In this document: positions 30,741 to 39,860 of the stretch, piece by piece
Layout: each line of letters starts with the position of its first letter
Position numbering within the stretch: the stretch's first letter is position 1
Assembly: GCF_018070565.1 (NCBI RefSeq)
Contig: NZ_JAGPXL010000015.1
Location: 62,001 to 126,000 of the forward strand
DNA: 64,000 nucleotides
From: Streptomyces sp. B93
Lineage (GTDB): Bacteria; Actinomycetota; Actinomycetes; Streptomycetales; Streptomycetaceae
Direction of reading: 5' to 3'
Translations under genes and position numbers: made by a program
Notes under the pieces: model-generated
What the model saw: the letters and a program-made list of their open reading frames with translations, nothing else
The model's database searches: none
Told to the model about the DNA's origin: nothing

Positions 30741-32192
30741 TCAGCTCCAGCTGGCGTGCAGCGGCTTGCCCTCGGCGTAGCCCGCCGCGCTCTGGATGCC
30801 GACGACGGCCTTCTCGGCGAACTCCTCCAGGCTGGCGGCGCCGGCGTAGGTGCAGGAGGAGCGGACGCCCGCGATGATCGAGTCGACCAGGTCCTCGACG
30901 CCGGGGCGGGCCGGGTCCAGGAACATCCGGGAGGTGGAGATGCCCTCCTCGAACAGCGCCTTGCGGGCACGGTCGTAGGAGGACTCCTCGCTGGTGCGGT
31001 TGCGGACGGCACGCGCGGAGGCCATGCCGAACGACTCCTTGTAGTACCGCCCGCTGGCGTCCTGCTGGAGGTCGCCCGGCGACTCGTAGGTCCCGGCGAA
31101 CCAGGAGCCGATCATGACGTTGGAGGCACCGGCGGCGAGCGCCATGGCCACGTCGCGCGGGTGCCGGACACCGCCGTCGGCCCACACGTGCTTCCCGTAC
31201 TTCTTCGCCTCGGCGGCGCACTCCAGCACCGCGGAGAACTGCGGCCGTCCGACGCCGGTCATCATGCGGGTGGTGCACATGGCGCCCGGCCCGACCCCGA
31301 CCTTGATGATGTCGGCGCCCGCCTCGACGAGGTCGCGCACGCCCTCGGCGGAGACGATGTTGCCCGCGACGATCGGCACCCGCGGGTCGAGCGCCCGCAC
31401 CACCCTGATGGCGCTGATCATCGACTCCTGGTGGCCGTGCGCGGTGTCGATGACGAGGGTGTCGACGCCCGCGTCGAGGAGTTGCTTGGCCTTGCCCGCG
31501 ACATCCCCGTTGATGCCGACGGCGGCGGCGATCCGCAGCCTGCCGTGCGCGTCCACGGCCGGGGTGTACAGGGTGGCGCGCAGCGCGCCCTTGCGGGTCA
31601 GGATGCCCGCCAGCTTGCCGTCGGCGTCCACGGCCGGGGCGTAGCGGCGGTTGTGCTGGTCGAGGGTGTTGAACGCCTCGCGCGGGTCGATGTCGGCGTC
31701 CAGCAGGAGCAGGTCCTTGGACATGACCACTTCGAGCTGGGTGAAGCGGTCGACGCCGCTGAGGTCGGCGTCGGTGACCACACCGACCGGGCGCCCCTCG
31801 TCGTCGACGACGACACCGGCGTTGTGCGCCCGCTTGGGCAGCAGGCCCAGCGCGTCGGCGACGGTCTGGTGCGGGGCCAGCACGATCGGGGTGTCCAGCA
31901 CCAGGTGGCGGCTCTTCACCCAGGAGACGACATCGGTGACGACGTCGATCGGGATGTCCTGCGGGATGACCACCAGCCCACCGCGCCGGGCCATCGTCTC
32001 GGCCATCCGGCGCCCGGCGATGGCGGTCATGTTGGCGACGACGAGCGGAATGGTGGTGCCCGTGCCGTCCGGGGCGCTGAGGTCCACGCCCTGGCGCGAG
32101 CCGACGGCGGAGCGGCTCGGCACCATGAACACGTCGTCGTACGTCAGGTCGTACGAGGGCTGGATGTCGTTGAGGAAACGCACGTGCTGCAC
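30741..32192 (-). CDS. guaB1: GuaB1-type IMPDH-family protein (probable GMP reductase)
   Basis: A 483-residue (beta/alpha)8 enzyme with an inserted pair of CBS domains (about 95-205). The catalytic Cys loop is VGVGPGAMCTTRMMTG (C about 306), and IKVGVGPG and DGGVRHPRDVAMAL are the phosphate-binding parts. The loop sequence and MQHVRFLNDIQPSYDLTYDD start are those of actinobacterial GuaB1, shown in mycobacteria to be a CBS-regulated GMP reductase, although databases often label it IMP dehydrogenase. It would convert GMP back to IMP with NADPH. The start is GTG at 32192 with a weak ribosome binding site; a GGCCCCCGG-type hairpin lies 20 to 45 bases upstream. Confidence 0.92.
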   Translation of the reverse strand: MQHVRFLNDIQPSYDLTYDDVFMVPSRSAVGSRQGVDLSAPDGTGTTIPLVVANMTAIAGRRMAETMARRGGLVVIPQDIPIDVVTDVVSWVKSRHLVLDTPIVLAPHQTVADALGLLPKRAHNAGVVVDDEGRPVGVVTDADLSGVDRFTQLEVVMSKDLLLLDADIDPREAFNTLDQHNRRYAPAVDADGKLAGILTRKGALRATLYTPAVDAHGRLRIAAAVGINGDVAGKAKQLLDAGVDTLVIDTAHGHQESMISAIRVVRALDPRVPIVAGNIVSAEGVRDLVEAGADIIKVGVGPGAMCTTRMMTGVGRPQFSAVLECAAEAKKYGKHVWADGGVRHPRDVAMALAAGASNVMIGSWFAGTYESPGDLQQDASGRYYKESFGMASARAVRNRTSEESSYDRARKALFEEGISTSRMFLDPARPGVEDLVDSIIAGVRSSCTYAGAASLEEFAEKAVVGIQSAAGYAEGKPLHASWS

Positions 32193-32424
32193 ATCCCAGT
32201 CGATCAGAAGTGGCCCCCGGACAGGTCAGCCGGGGGAAAGAGCACGTACTTCATTGTCCCATGGCGTCCACGAAGCGGTGCACGGTCCGTTCCTCCAGGC
32301 TACGCAGGGTGCCCTGGGAGGATGCTCCAAGAGCGACCACCGCGTTCCGTCCTGTGCGGACGGCCGCGGCGGCACCCTTCGGCGCCACCACGGCCGTCTC
32401 CCGTTCCGCTCCCGTCCCGCCCGG

Positions 32425-33444
32425 TCAGGGCCCGTCGGGGTCGGCGCGGTTCAGCGCGGGCCGCGGCGCCGACCCGGCCGCCATCAGGTAGTCCGCGGCG
32501 GAGGTGTCCGTCACCAGGCTGGTGACGAGCCCCGACCGCAGCACCGCGTCGATCGCGGCCGCCTTCCGCTGCCCGCCCGCGATCGCCACGACCTCGGGGA
32601 TACGGCGGAGCTGGTCGGCCTTGACCGTGATGCACCGCTCCCCCAGGTCCCGGCCGACCCGGCGCCCCTCGGAGTCGAAGAGGTGCGCGGACATCTCGGC
32701 GGCGACACCGAGCGAGGCGTAGTGCGCCCGCTCCTCGTCGCTGAGCATGTCGTGCACCGTCGAGATGCCCGGCTCCCAGGAGCCGATGGAGACGCAGGCG
32801 ACCGTGACCTTGTCGAAGTACTCGAAGGCCCGGGCGATCCCGGTCTGGTGGCGCAGCGCCGCCGCGGTCGCCGCGTCGGGCAGCAGCATCGGCGCGTAGA
32901 TGGGGTGGGCGTCGCCGCCGGACACCTGGGCGGCGCGGCGGACGGCCTCCACCGAGCCGCGCTCGGCGGTCCCGGCGTCGTACACCCCGGTCAGCTGGAC
33001 CACCGTGCAGGGCGGCAGCCGGTCCAGGGCCGCCGCCATGTGGATGGTGGAGCGGCCCCAGGCCAGGCCCAGCACATCGCCCTCGTTGACGAGTTCGCCG
33101 AGCAGGTCGGCGGCCACCTCACCGAGGTTCTCGGGGTCCGGGGTCTCCTCCGCGTCGGCCGGGGACTCGACCACGACGGCGTGCCTGAGGCCGTACCGGG
33201 CGCGCAACGCGTCGGAGCGCTCGGCGTCCAGTTCGGCGGGGACTCGGATCTCGATCCGTACGAGATCCCGTTCGAGGGCGGTCTCCAGGACCCGGGCCAC
33301 CTTGAAGCGGCTGACGCCGAACTCCTCGGCGATCTGGATCTTGGACTTTCCCTCGAGGTAGAAGCGGCGGGCCATGGCCGCCGCCTGCACCAGCTCAGCG
33401 GGTCCCATCCGCATGGCTGACCGGCCCGCCGACATACCCGACAC
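32425..33444 (-). CDS. SorC/DeoR-type sugar-binding transcriptional regulator
   Basis: A 339-residue regulator of the SorC family. The helix-turn-helix is in KSKIQIAEEFGVSRFKVARV (about residues 35-55), preceded by RRFYLEG. The large C-terminal domain resembles phosphosugar isomerases and binds sugar phosphates; recognisable parts are GDVLGLAWGRSTIHMAAALD and VVAIAGGQRKAAAIDAVLRS. The GTG at 33444 has GAGGAG seven bases upstream and beats the GTG at 33468, which has none. It lies between guaB1 and rpe on the same strand; a sugar-phosphate ligand would fit the pentose-phosphate gene next door, but this is only context. Confidence 0.9.
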   Translation of the reverse strand: MSGMSAGRSAMRMGPAELVQAAAMARRFYLEGKSKIQIAEEFGVSRFKVARVLETALERDLVRIEIRVPAELDAERSDALRARYGLRHAVVVESPADAEETPDPENLGEVAADLLGELVNEGDVLGLAWGRSTIHMAAALDRLPPCTVVQLTGVYDAGTAERGSVEAVRRAAQVSGGDAHPIYAPMLLPDAATAAALRHQTGIARAFEYFDKVTVACVSIGSWEPGISTVHDMLSDEERAHYASLGVAAEMSAHLFDSEGRRVGRDLGERCITVKADQLRRIPEVVAIAGGQRKAAAIDAVLRSGLVTSLVTDTSAADYLMAAGSAPRPALNRADPDGP

Positions 33445-33546
33445 GGCGATCTCCTCACTGCTGTTCACACTCTGGATACGCCGTTCATCCTTGCAGATAC
33501 GGCGCGGTCGATCAGCCCTGCTGAGAGCCGTTCACGTTCCCGTGGC

Positions 33547-34233
33547 TCAGTGGCCGCATGCCCAGGACGCCGCCGCGGTGGCCGCCTCCGCCTGACTGCG
33601 CAGTGCACGTACCGCCTCGGCGGGGTCCTCGGCGCCGTACACGGCCGAACCCGCGACGAAGACGTCGGCGCCCGCGTCCGCGCACCGCTCGATGGTGGAG
33701 GCCGAGACACCGCCGTCCACCTGGAGCCACAGCTGGAGACCGTGCTTGCTGATCAACTCGCGGGTCCGCCGGATCTTCGGGAGCATGATGTCGAGAAACG
33801 CCTGCCCACCGAACCCGGGTTCAACCGTCATGATCAGCAGCATGTCGAGTTCGGGGAGCAGGTCCTCGTACGGCTCGATGGGCGTCGCCGGCTTCAGCGC
33901 CATGGAGGCGCGGGCGCCCTTGGCCCGGATCTCCCGGGCGAGCCGTACCGGCGCCGCGGAGGCCTCGACATGGAAGGTGACGGACCCGGCACCCGCCTCG
34001 ACGTACTGCGGGGCCCACCGATCGGGGGCTTCGATCATCAGATGGCAGTCCAGCGGAGTGTCCGTCGCCCGCGCCAGGGACTCTACGACCGGAACGCCGA
34101 GCGTGAGGTTGGGGACGAAATGGTTGTCCATGACGTCGACGTGGAGCCAGTCGGCTCCCTGCACGGCCTTCGCCTCGTCCGCGAGGCGGGCGAAGTCGGC
34201 GGACAGGATGCTGGGGTTGATCTGCGCGGCCAT
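33547..34233 (-). CDS. rpe: Ribulose-phosphate 3-epimerase
   Basis: A 228-residue TIM-barrel enzyme that interconverts ribulose 5-phosphate and xylulose 5-phosphate in the pentose phosphate pathway. Family motifs are complete: INPSILSADFARL at the start, WLHVDVMDNHFVPNLTLG with the metal-binding HxD, DCHLMIEAP, MTVEPGFGGQAF and VDGGVS with the second catalytic Asp. A short Ala-rich tail (AEAATAAASWACGH) extends beyond most homologues. It is followed by the SorC regulator gene 102 bases downstream on the same strand and faces a dispersed repeat and the mmpL gene upstream. Confidence 0.97.
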   Translation of the reverse strand: MAAQINPSILSADFARLADEAKAVQGADWLHVDVMDNHFVPNLTLGVPVVESLARATDTPLDCHLMIEAPDRWAPQYVEAGAGSVTFHVEASAAPVRLAREIRAKGARASMALKPATPIEPYEDLLPELDMLLIMTVEPGFGGQAFLDIMLPKIRRTRELISKHGLQLWLQVDGGVSASTIERCADAGADVFVAGSAVYGAEDPAEAVRALRSQAEAATAAASWACGH

Positions 34234-34300
34234 GACCCAAGCCTGCCATGTCGCGGCGCTCGGCTGTCACGGCGGTCCCCGGTGGCTAGGGTTGCGTTTC

Positions 34301-34356
34301 GGCCGCGGGCCGGTTGTGGCTGGTCGCGCAGTTCCTCGCGCCCCTGAGGGGGCGTA
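34301..34356. repeat. Dispersed Streptomyces intergenic repeat (left of mmpL)
   Basis: The stretch containing GGTTGTGGCTGGTCGCGCAG and TTCCTCGCGCCCCTGAGGGG closely resembles a small repeat that I recall from intergenic spaces of many Streptomyces genomes. It lies directly before the mmpL ribosome binding site. Only one copy is in the window, so the call depends on recall and needs a genome-wide count. Confidence 0.55.
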
Positions 34357-34371
34357 GCCGTGGAGGTGGGT

Positions 34372-36543
34372 ATGACGGGTCGACGGGGGATCGCGCATCT
34401 GGTGTGCGGGCGGCGGGCCAAGTGGCTGGTCCTGGGGCTGTGGGTGGTGGTGCTGCTGATCGTCGCACCGCTCGCGCAGAAGCTGACCGACGCACAGGAC
34501 AACGACGCGCAGTCGTGGCTGCCGGGGTCCGCCGAATCCACCCAGGTTCTGGAGATCTCCGAGGACTTCAGGCCGGAGCAGATCCCGGCCGTCGTCATCT
34601 ACGCCCGCGACGGCGGACTGACGGCCGAGGACCGGGCGCGGATCGCCGAGGACGTGCGGGAGCTGAAGCAGCTGCGCGACCACGGCATCCGGGGCGCCGA
34701 GACCCGCGGCCCGGTCTACGACCGGGAGACCGACCCCAGGGCCGCCCAGGTCTTCGTGCCGATCACCATGGACGAGCAGGGCTGGGAACGCATCTCCCCG
34801 GCCGTCGAGTCGATCCGCGACGACGTCGGCGAGAGCACCGGCGGCCTCGCCGTCCACATCACCGGCCCCGGCGGCACCTCCGCCGACTTCGCCGAGGCCT
34901 TCGAGGGCATCGACTCCACCCTGCTCTTCGCCGCGATGACCGTCGTCATCGTGATGCTGCTGATCACCTACCGCAGCCCCACCCTGCTGCTGGTGCCCCT
35001 GCTGTCGGTGATCGTCGCGCTGTTCACCGCCCAGGCGCTGGTGTACCTGCTCGCCGAGCACGGCGGGCTCACCGTCAACGGGCAGAGCGCGGGCATCCTG
35101 CTGGTCCTCGTCTTCGGCGCGGGCACCGACTACGCCCTGCTGCTGGTGGCCCGCTACCGCGAGGAGCTGCGCCGCCACCAGGACCGGCACGAGGCGATGG
35201 CGCTGGCGCTGCACCGCGCGGGCCCGGCGGTGATCGCCTCCAGCGCGACCGTCGTGCTGAGCATGCTGGTGCTGATGGCCGCCGAGATGAACTCGACCAG
35301 CGGCCTCGGCCCGGTCGCCGCCATCGGCGTCGCCGTCGCCCTGCTGGCGATGCTCACCCTGTTCCCGGCCCTGCTGGTGATCTTCGGCCGCTGGATCTTC
35401 TGGCCGGTGATCCCCCGCCACGGCGACCCCGACCCCACCGAACGCGGCGTCTGGGCCCGCACCGGCCGCCGTATCGCCCGCCGTCCGCGCATGGTGGGGG
35501 CGGTGACCGCGGGGGTCCTGGCGATCTGCTCCCTGGGGCTGATCCAGTTGCGCGCCGAGGGCATCAGCAACGCCGACGCGTTCACCGGCAAGCCGGACTC
35601 GATCGTCGGGCAGGAGGTCTCCGCGCGCTACTTCCCGGCGGGCAGCGGCGATCCGCTCGTCATCGTGGCCAACCAGCCGCAGGCCGAACAGGTGGGCCGG
35701 GCGGTGGCCGGAACACCCGGGGTGGTCCCGGAATCGCTGGGTCCGGCACCGGGCTCGAAGACCGTCCACGAGGGCCGGGTGCTGTTCGAGGCGACCATGT
35801 CCGACCCGGCCGACAGCGAGGCCGCGAAACAGACCGTGGAGCGGGTCCGGGACGCCGTGCACGAGGTGCCCGGCGCCGACGCCCTGGTGGGCGGCGGTAC
35901 GGCCGCCCTGCTCGACATGGACAAGGCGACCACGCACGACAACATCCTGATCATCCCGCTGGTGCTGATCGTGGTGCTGCTGATCCTCTGCGTCCTGCTG
36001 CGCGCCCTGATCGCCCCGCTGCTGCTGATCGGCACGGTGATCCTGTCCTTCGCGGCCGCCCTCGGCATCAGTGCGCTGGCCTTCCGGTACCTCTTCGACT
36101 ACGCGGGCGAGTCGACCGACTTCCCGCTGTTCGTCTTCGTGTTCCTGGTCGCCCTGGGCATCGACTACAACATCTTCCTCACCACCCGCATCCGGGAGGA
36201 GGCCGCCCGCCAGGGCACCCGCGCGGGCGTGGTGACCGGCCTCGCCGCCACCGGCGCGGTCATCACCTCGGCGGGCCTGGTCCTCGCGGGCACCTTCGCC
36301 GCCCTCGGCACCCTCCCCATGGTCGCCTTCGCGGAGATCGGCTTCGCGGTCGCCCTGGGCGTCCTGCTGGACACCTTCATCGTCCGCTCGGTCCTGGTGA
36401 CGTCTCTGTTCCTGGACGTGGGCGAGAAGGTGTGGTGGCCACACCGCCTGGCTTTCTCAGCCCGTCCGGCGTTTGAGGACGAGGCCCGTCCAGGGCCGAA
36501 GGGGGGGCCTGGGGGCGGCAGCCCCCAGGGACGGGACGGGTAG
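34372..36543 (+). CDS. MMPL/RND-family transporter
   Basis: A 723-residue RND-type exporter. It has two similar halves, each with one helix, a large outside domain and five more helices. Helix 1 is LVLGLWVVVLLIVAPLA. The conserved GxxxDY pattern is in VFGAGTDYALLLVARYREEL (first half) and VALGIDYNIFLTTRIREEAA (second half), which carry the proton-relay Asp. Actinobacterial relatives export lipids or hydrophobic drugs. The ATG at 34372 follows GGAGGTGGGT; the GTG four codons earlier is less likely. The last about 29 residues (ARPAFEDEARPGPKGGPGGG onwards) are encoded by a dispersed repeat and are probably not functional. Confidence 0.9.
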   Translation: MTGRRGIAHLVCGRRAKWLVLGLWVVVLLIVAPLAQKLTDAQDNDAQSWLPGSAESTQVLEISEDFRPEQIPAVVIYARDGGLTAEDRARIAEDVRELKQLRDHGIRGAETRGPVYDRETDPRAAQVFVPITMDEQGWERISPAVESIRDDVGESTGGLAVHITGPGGTSADFAEAFEGIDSTLLFAAMTVVIVMLLITYRSPTLLLVPLLSVIVALFTAQALVYLLAEHGGLTVNGQSAGILLVLVFGAGTDYALLLVARYREELRRHQDRHEAMALALHRAGPAVIASSATVVLSMLVLMAAEMNSTSGLGPVAAIGVAVALLAMLTLFPALLVIFGRWIFWPVIPRHGDPDPTERGVWARTGRRIARRPRMVGAVTAGVLAICSLGLIQLRAEGISNADAFTGKPDSIVGQEVSARYFPAGSGDPLVIVANQPQAEQVGRAVAGTPGVVPESLGPAPGSKTVHEGRVLFEATMSDPADSEAAKQTVERVRDAVHEVPGADALVGGGTAALLDMDKATTHDNILIIPLVLIVVLLILCVLLRALIAPLLLIGTVILSFAAALGISALAFRYLFDYAGESTDFPLFVFVFLVALGIDYNIFLTTRIREEAARQGTRAGVVTGLAATGAVITSAGLVLAGTFAALGTLPMVAFAEIGFAVALGVLLDTFIVRSVLVTSLFLDVGEKVWWPHRLAFSARPAFEDEARPGPKGGPGGGSPQGRDG
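36457..36537. repeat. Dispersed Streptomyces repeat forming the mmpL 3' end
   Basis: The segment with CAGCCCGTCCGGCGTTTGAG near its start and a CTGGGGGC/GCCCCCAG hairpin near its end is a very common Streptomyces dispersed repeat (from memory), usually found just after genes. Here it is read through in frame, so the mmpL stop codon lies beyond it. The hairpin may act as transcription terminator between mmpL and the convergent rsmB. Confidence 0.65.
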
Positions 36544-36568
36544 GGGCGGCGGGGGCGACCCACCCACC

Positions 36569-37987
36569 TCAGCCCACCCGACGGATCACCGCAAGGTACA
36601 TCGCGTCAGTCCCCTGCACATGCGGCCACAACTGCACGTCCGGCCCCTCCCCCAGCCCCGGCACCCCCGGGAACAACGGCCGCGCATCCACCAACTCCGT
36701 CTCCGGAAACTGCTTCAGCACATCCGCGACGACCGCCCGTGTCTCCGCGAGATGCGGCGAGCAGGTGGCGTACCCCACCACGCCCCCCACCCGCACGGAC
36801 TCCAGCGCCGTCCGCAGCAACCCCCGCTGAAGCGGCGCGAACCCCTCCAGGTCCTCCGGACGCCGCCGCCACCGGGCCTCGGGCCGCCGCCGCAACGCCC
36901 CCAGCCCCGTACAGGGCACGTCCATCAGCACCCGGTCGAAGGTCCCGGGCCGCCACGGCGGCCGGGTCCCGTCGGCGGCGACGACCTGATACGGCCCCGG
37001 GTTGCCGTCCAGCGCCTTGGCGACCAGCCCGGCCCGGTGCGGCTGCTTCTCGGAGGCCAGCAACACGGCACCCCGCTCCGCGGCGAGTGCGCCGAGCAGC
37101 GCCGCCTTGCCGCCGGGCCCGGCGCACCCGTCGAGCCACCGCTCGTCCCGCCCGTCCAGCGGCGCGTTGGCCAGCGCGAGCGCGACGAGCTGGCTCCCCT
37201 CGTCCTGTACCCCGGCGCGCCCCTCCCGTACGGCTTCGACCGCCCCCGGCTCACCGCCCTCGGTGAGCCGCACGGCGTACGGCGACCAGCGACCCGGCTC
37301 TGCGGCGTCCTCCCGCAGCAGTTCCCCGGCCGTGGCCCGCCCCGGCCGGGCGACCAGCGTCACCTCGGGCCGTTCGTTGTCGGCGGCCAGCAGCTCCTCG
37401 ATCCCGGCCCGCCCGCCACCGAGGGAGTCCCACAGTGCGGAGACCACCCAGCGCGGATGCGAGTGCACGACGGCGAGATGGTCCTCGGGGTCCTCGTCGT
37501 AGGGCGGCGCGACCCGCTCCAGCCAGCCGTCGAGATCGTGCTGGGCGACCTTGCGCAGCACGGCGTTGACGAACTTGGCGCGCCCGTCGCCGAGGACCAC
37601 GCGGGCCAGCTCGACGGAGGCGGAGACGGCGGCGTGGCTGGGGATGCGGGTGCCCAGCAGCTGGTGCGCGCCGAGGCTGAGCACATCCAGCACCGGCGGA
37701 TCGACCTCGCGCAGCGGCCGGTCGACGCAGGCCGCGATCACGGCGTCGTACGTGCCCTGCCGCCGCAGCGTGCCGTAGACCAGCTCGGTGGCGAGTGCGG
37801 CGTCCCGCCCGTCGAAGTCGCCCTGCTCACGCGCCTTGCGCAGCAGTGGCGGCAGCACGAGGTTGGCGTAGGCGTCCCGCTCGTCCACCGCGCGCAGCGC
37901 CTCGAAGGCGAGGACGCGGACGGGGTCCTTCTTGGGCCGCCGGTAGGGCTTGCCGGATGTGCGGGGCCGCCGGGAGGTGTCGCTCAC
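36569..37987 (-). CDS. rsmB: 16S rRNA (cytosine-C5) methyltransferase RsmB/Sun
   Basis: A 472-residue RNA methyltransferase. An N-terminal NusB-like RNA-binding domain (about 20-155: VRVLAFEALRAVDERDAYAN) is joined to a SAM-dependent Rossmann domain with LDGCAGPGGKAALLGALAAE (SAM motif). MDVPCTGLGALRRRPEARWR and YATCSPHLAETRAVV carry the two catalytic cysteines of m5C methyltransferases. It modifies 16S rRNA. The GTG at 37987 has GGAGC upstream; the ATG-type start 36 bases further has no signal. It follows fmt by 77 bases, the common actinobacterial pairing. Confidence 0.95.
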   Translation of the reverse strand: MSDTSRRPRTSGKPYRRPKKDPVRVLAFEALRAVDERDAYANLVLPPLLRKAREQGDFDGRDAALATELVYGTLRRQGTYDAVIAACVDRPLREVDPPVLDVLSLGAHQLLGTRIPSHAAVSASVELARVVLGDGRAKFVNAVLRKVAQHDLDGWLERVAPPYDEDPEDHLAVVHSHPRWVVSALWDSLGGGRAGIEELLAADNERPEVTLVARPGRATAGELLREDAAEPGRWSPYAVRLTEGGEPGAVEAVREGRAGVQDEGSQLVALALANAPLDGRDERWLDGCAGPGGKAALLGALAAERGAVLLASEKQPHRAGLVAKALDGNPGPYQVVAADGTRPPWRPGTFDRVLMDVPCTGLGALRRRPEARWRRRPEDLEGFAPLQRGLLRTALESVRVGGVVGYATCSPHLAETRAVVADVLKQFPETELVDARPLFPGVPGLGEGPDVQLWPHVQGTDAMYLAVIRRVG

Positions 37988-38064
37988 GAAAGGTGCTCCG
38001 GAAACTCTGTATACGGTGTGCACCCAGCGTACGCCGCTGCCGCTCGCGCCCGGTCATCGCCGGG

Positions 38065-38997
38065 TCAGTCCCCCAGCCGCTCCCCGTCGGCGATCCGTAC
38101 CCCGCGCGCCCAGTCCGCGGCCCGCATCGGCTTCTTGCCCTGCGCCTGCACCCACAGCAGCTCGACGGCGTGCGAGCCGGTGCCGACGTGGACGCTGTTC
38201 TTGCCCACGGACAGCTGCCCGGGCGCGAGATCCGTCCGCTCCGGCGTCGGCGCGACGTGCACGAGCTTGAGCCGCTCCCCGCGGAAGGTGGTCCAGGCGC
38301 CGGGAGCGGGCGTGCACCCGCGCACCACCCGGTCGACCCGCATCGCGGGCGTCGACCAGTCGACGCGGGCGTCCTCGACGGTGATCTTCGGAGCCAGGGT
38401 GACGCCGTCGGCGGGCTGCGGTACGGCCTTCAGGGTGCCGTCCTCGATGCCGTCCATGGTCGCCGCGAGCAGCCCGGCCCCGGCGAAGGCGAGCCGGGTC
38501 AGCAGGTCACCGCTGGTGTCGGCGGGCCGGACCGTCTCCGTCACCGTGCCGTACACGGGCCCGGAGTCGAGCCCCTCCTCGATGAGGAAGGTGGAGGCGC
38601 CGGTGATCTCGTCGCCCGCCATCACGGCGTGCTGCACGGGCGCCGCCCCGCGCCAGGCGGGCAGCAGCGAGAAGTGCAGGTTGACCCAGCCGTGCGCGGG
38701 GATGTCGAGGGCCACGCGGGGCAGCAGGGCGCCGTAGGCGACGACGGGACAGCAGTCCGGCGCGATCTCGCGCAGCCGCTCCAGGAACTCGGGGTCGCGC
38801 GGCCGGGCGGGCTTGAGCACCTCGATCCCGGCCTCCGCCGCCCGCTCCGCCACCGGGGAGGCGACCAGCCTGCGCCCCCGCCCGGCCGGGGCGTCCGGCC
38901 GTGTGACGACGGCGGCCACCTCGTGGCGCCCGGAGGCGATCAGGGCGTCCAGGGCGGGAACGGCGACCTCGGGGGTACCGGCGAAGACGAGCTTCAT
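38065..38997 (-). CDS. fmt: Methionyl-tRNA formyltransferase
   Basis: A 310-residue enzyme that formylates initiator Met-tRNA with 10-formyl-THF. The N-terminal Rossmann domain begins MKLVFAGTPEVAVPALDALI. The active site is in INLHFSLLP-type sequence, here VNLHFSLLPAWRGAAPVQHA, with the Asn-His pair, and GASTFLIEEGLDSGPVY contains the catalytic Asp region. The C-terminal OB-fold domain (about 205-305) contacts tRNA. Start at ATG 38997. It lies 77 bases before rsmB on the same strand. Confidence 0.97.
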   Translation of the reverse strand: MKLVFAGTPEVAVPALDALIASGRHEVAAVVTRPDAPAGRGRRLVASPVAERAAEAGIEVLKPARPRDPEFLERLREIAPDCCPVVAYGALLPRVALDIPAHGWVNLHFSLLPAWRGAAPVQHAVMAGDEITGASTFLIEEGLDSGPVYGTVTETVRPADTSGDLLTRLAFAGAGLLAATMDGIEDGTLKAVPQPADGVTLAPKITVEDARVDWSTPAMRVDRVVRGCTPAPGAWTTFRGERLKLVHVAPTPERTDLAPGQLSVGKNSVHVGTGSHAVELLWVQAQGKKPMRAADWARGVRIADGERLGD

Positions 38998-39233
38998 GAG
39001 CGGGCACGGGCCTCTCGGGCGGGACGAACGACGGGCAACGCACAAGTCTATGGCGAACGGAGAGCCGCGGAACGCTCCCGCGCGCATCCCGCGCCGGGGG
39101 CGTACGCATATGCCCTTACGCCCCTGGAGCGTGACCAGTCACGCAAAAAGGCGTTGGTCTAGAAAGAGTTGACCAACGGGCCGCGACAGCGGCCCGATCC
39201 TTTCTCCTCATCGCCGGTTCGAGAGGCTTGTTC

Positions 39234-39776
39234 ATGGCCGACCACGCAACCCACGACGCCCAGGCTCGGGCCAGCCTGCACTTGCTGGTGCGCGACATCG
39301 AGCGGGTCCGCCGGCAGGTGGACGCACTGCGCACCCTCACCGCCCAGCTCGGCAACGTCTACCGCCCGCGCCGCTCCGGCCCCGCCACGGGCTTCGTCGT
39401 CTACGGACGCGCCCCCGCGCCGACCGTCCGTCTCGCCCAGGAACTGCGGGACAGTGTCGAGACCCTGGTGACGGCCGCGGTCGACTTCGACCGCTCGCTC
39501 GGCTTCTCGTGGGACGCGGTGGGCTCCGCCCTCGGGGTCACCAAGCAGGCGGTCCACCGCCGCTACGGCTCCCGTCGCGCCACCGCCCAGTCGGCCGCCG
39601 ACGCCGAGCGCTCCACCGAACCCTCGGGCACCCGCACGGTCAGCGTGAACACCGGCATCCCGTCGATGCCCACGGTGCCCGCGGCCCGTTCGATGCCGAC
39701 CCAGCCGACGGCGGGCAGCCCCGCCCTCCGCGAGGAGATCAGGCCAACGGCCTTCCCCGCCCCCCGCAACGGCTGA
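39234..39776 (+). CDS. Conserved actinobacterial protein with HTH-like segment
   Basis: A 180-residue protein of unknown function. The first half is helical (ASLHLLVRDIERVRRQVDAL) and may form a coiled coil. The middle holds FDRSLGFSWDAVGSALGVTK followed by QAVHRRYGSR, which looks like a helix-turn-helix (the pattern of proteins that pick sites by an SxxAxGVxKQAVxxR helix). The last 60 residues are Ser/Thr/Pro-rich. The ATG at 39234 follows GAGAGG; a TTG two codons earlier is less likely. It is divergent from fmt. A DNA-binding role is inferred. Confidence 0.78.
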   Translation: MADHATHDAQARASLHLLVRDIERVRRQVDALRTLTAQLGNVYRPRRSGPATGFVVYGRAPAPTVRLAQELRDSVETLVTAAVDFDRSLGFSWDAVGSALGVTKQAVHRRYGSRRATAQSAADAERSTEPSGTRTVSVNTGIPSMPTVPAARSMPTQPTAGSPALREEIRPTAFPAPRNG

Positions 39777-39797
39777 CCCCCTACGGCTGCCCGCCAA

Positions 39798-39828
39798 CTG
39801 CCCTCCCGGACCCGCCCCGGGAGGGCAG
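39798..39828 (+). terminator. Intrinsic-type hairpin after the HTH-like gene
   Basis: CTGCCCTCCCGG (39798-39809) pairs perfectly with CCGGGAGGGCAG (39817-39828) around a seven-base loop, 21 bases after the stop codon. No U-tract is present. Confidence 0.65.
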
Positions 39829-39860
39829 CCGTACCTACACCAGCCGCTGGAGCGGGGCCC

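Noticed and set aside
30741..32192. Classical IMP dehydrogenase (guaB)
   Set aside because: The N-terminus and the Cys-loop sequence are those of the actinobacterial GuaB1 group, which is a GMP reductase in mycobacteria.
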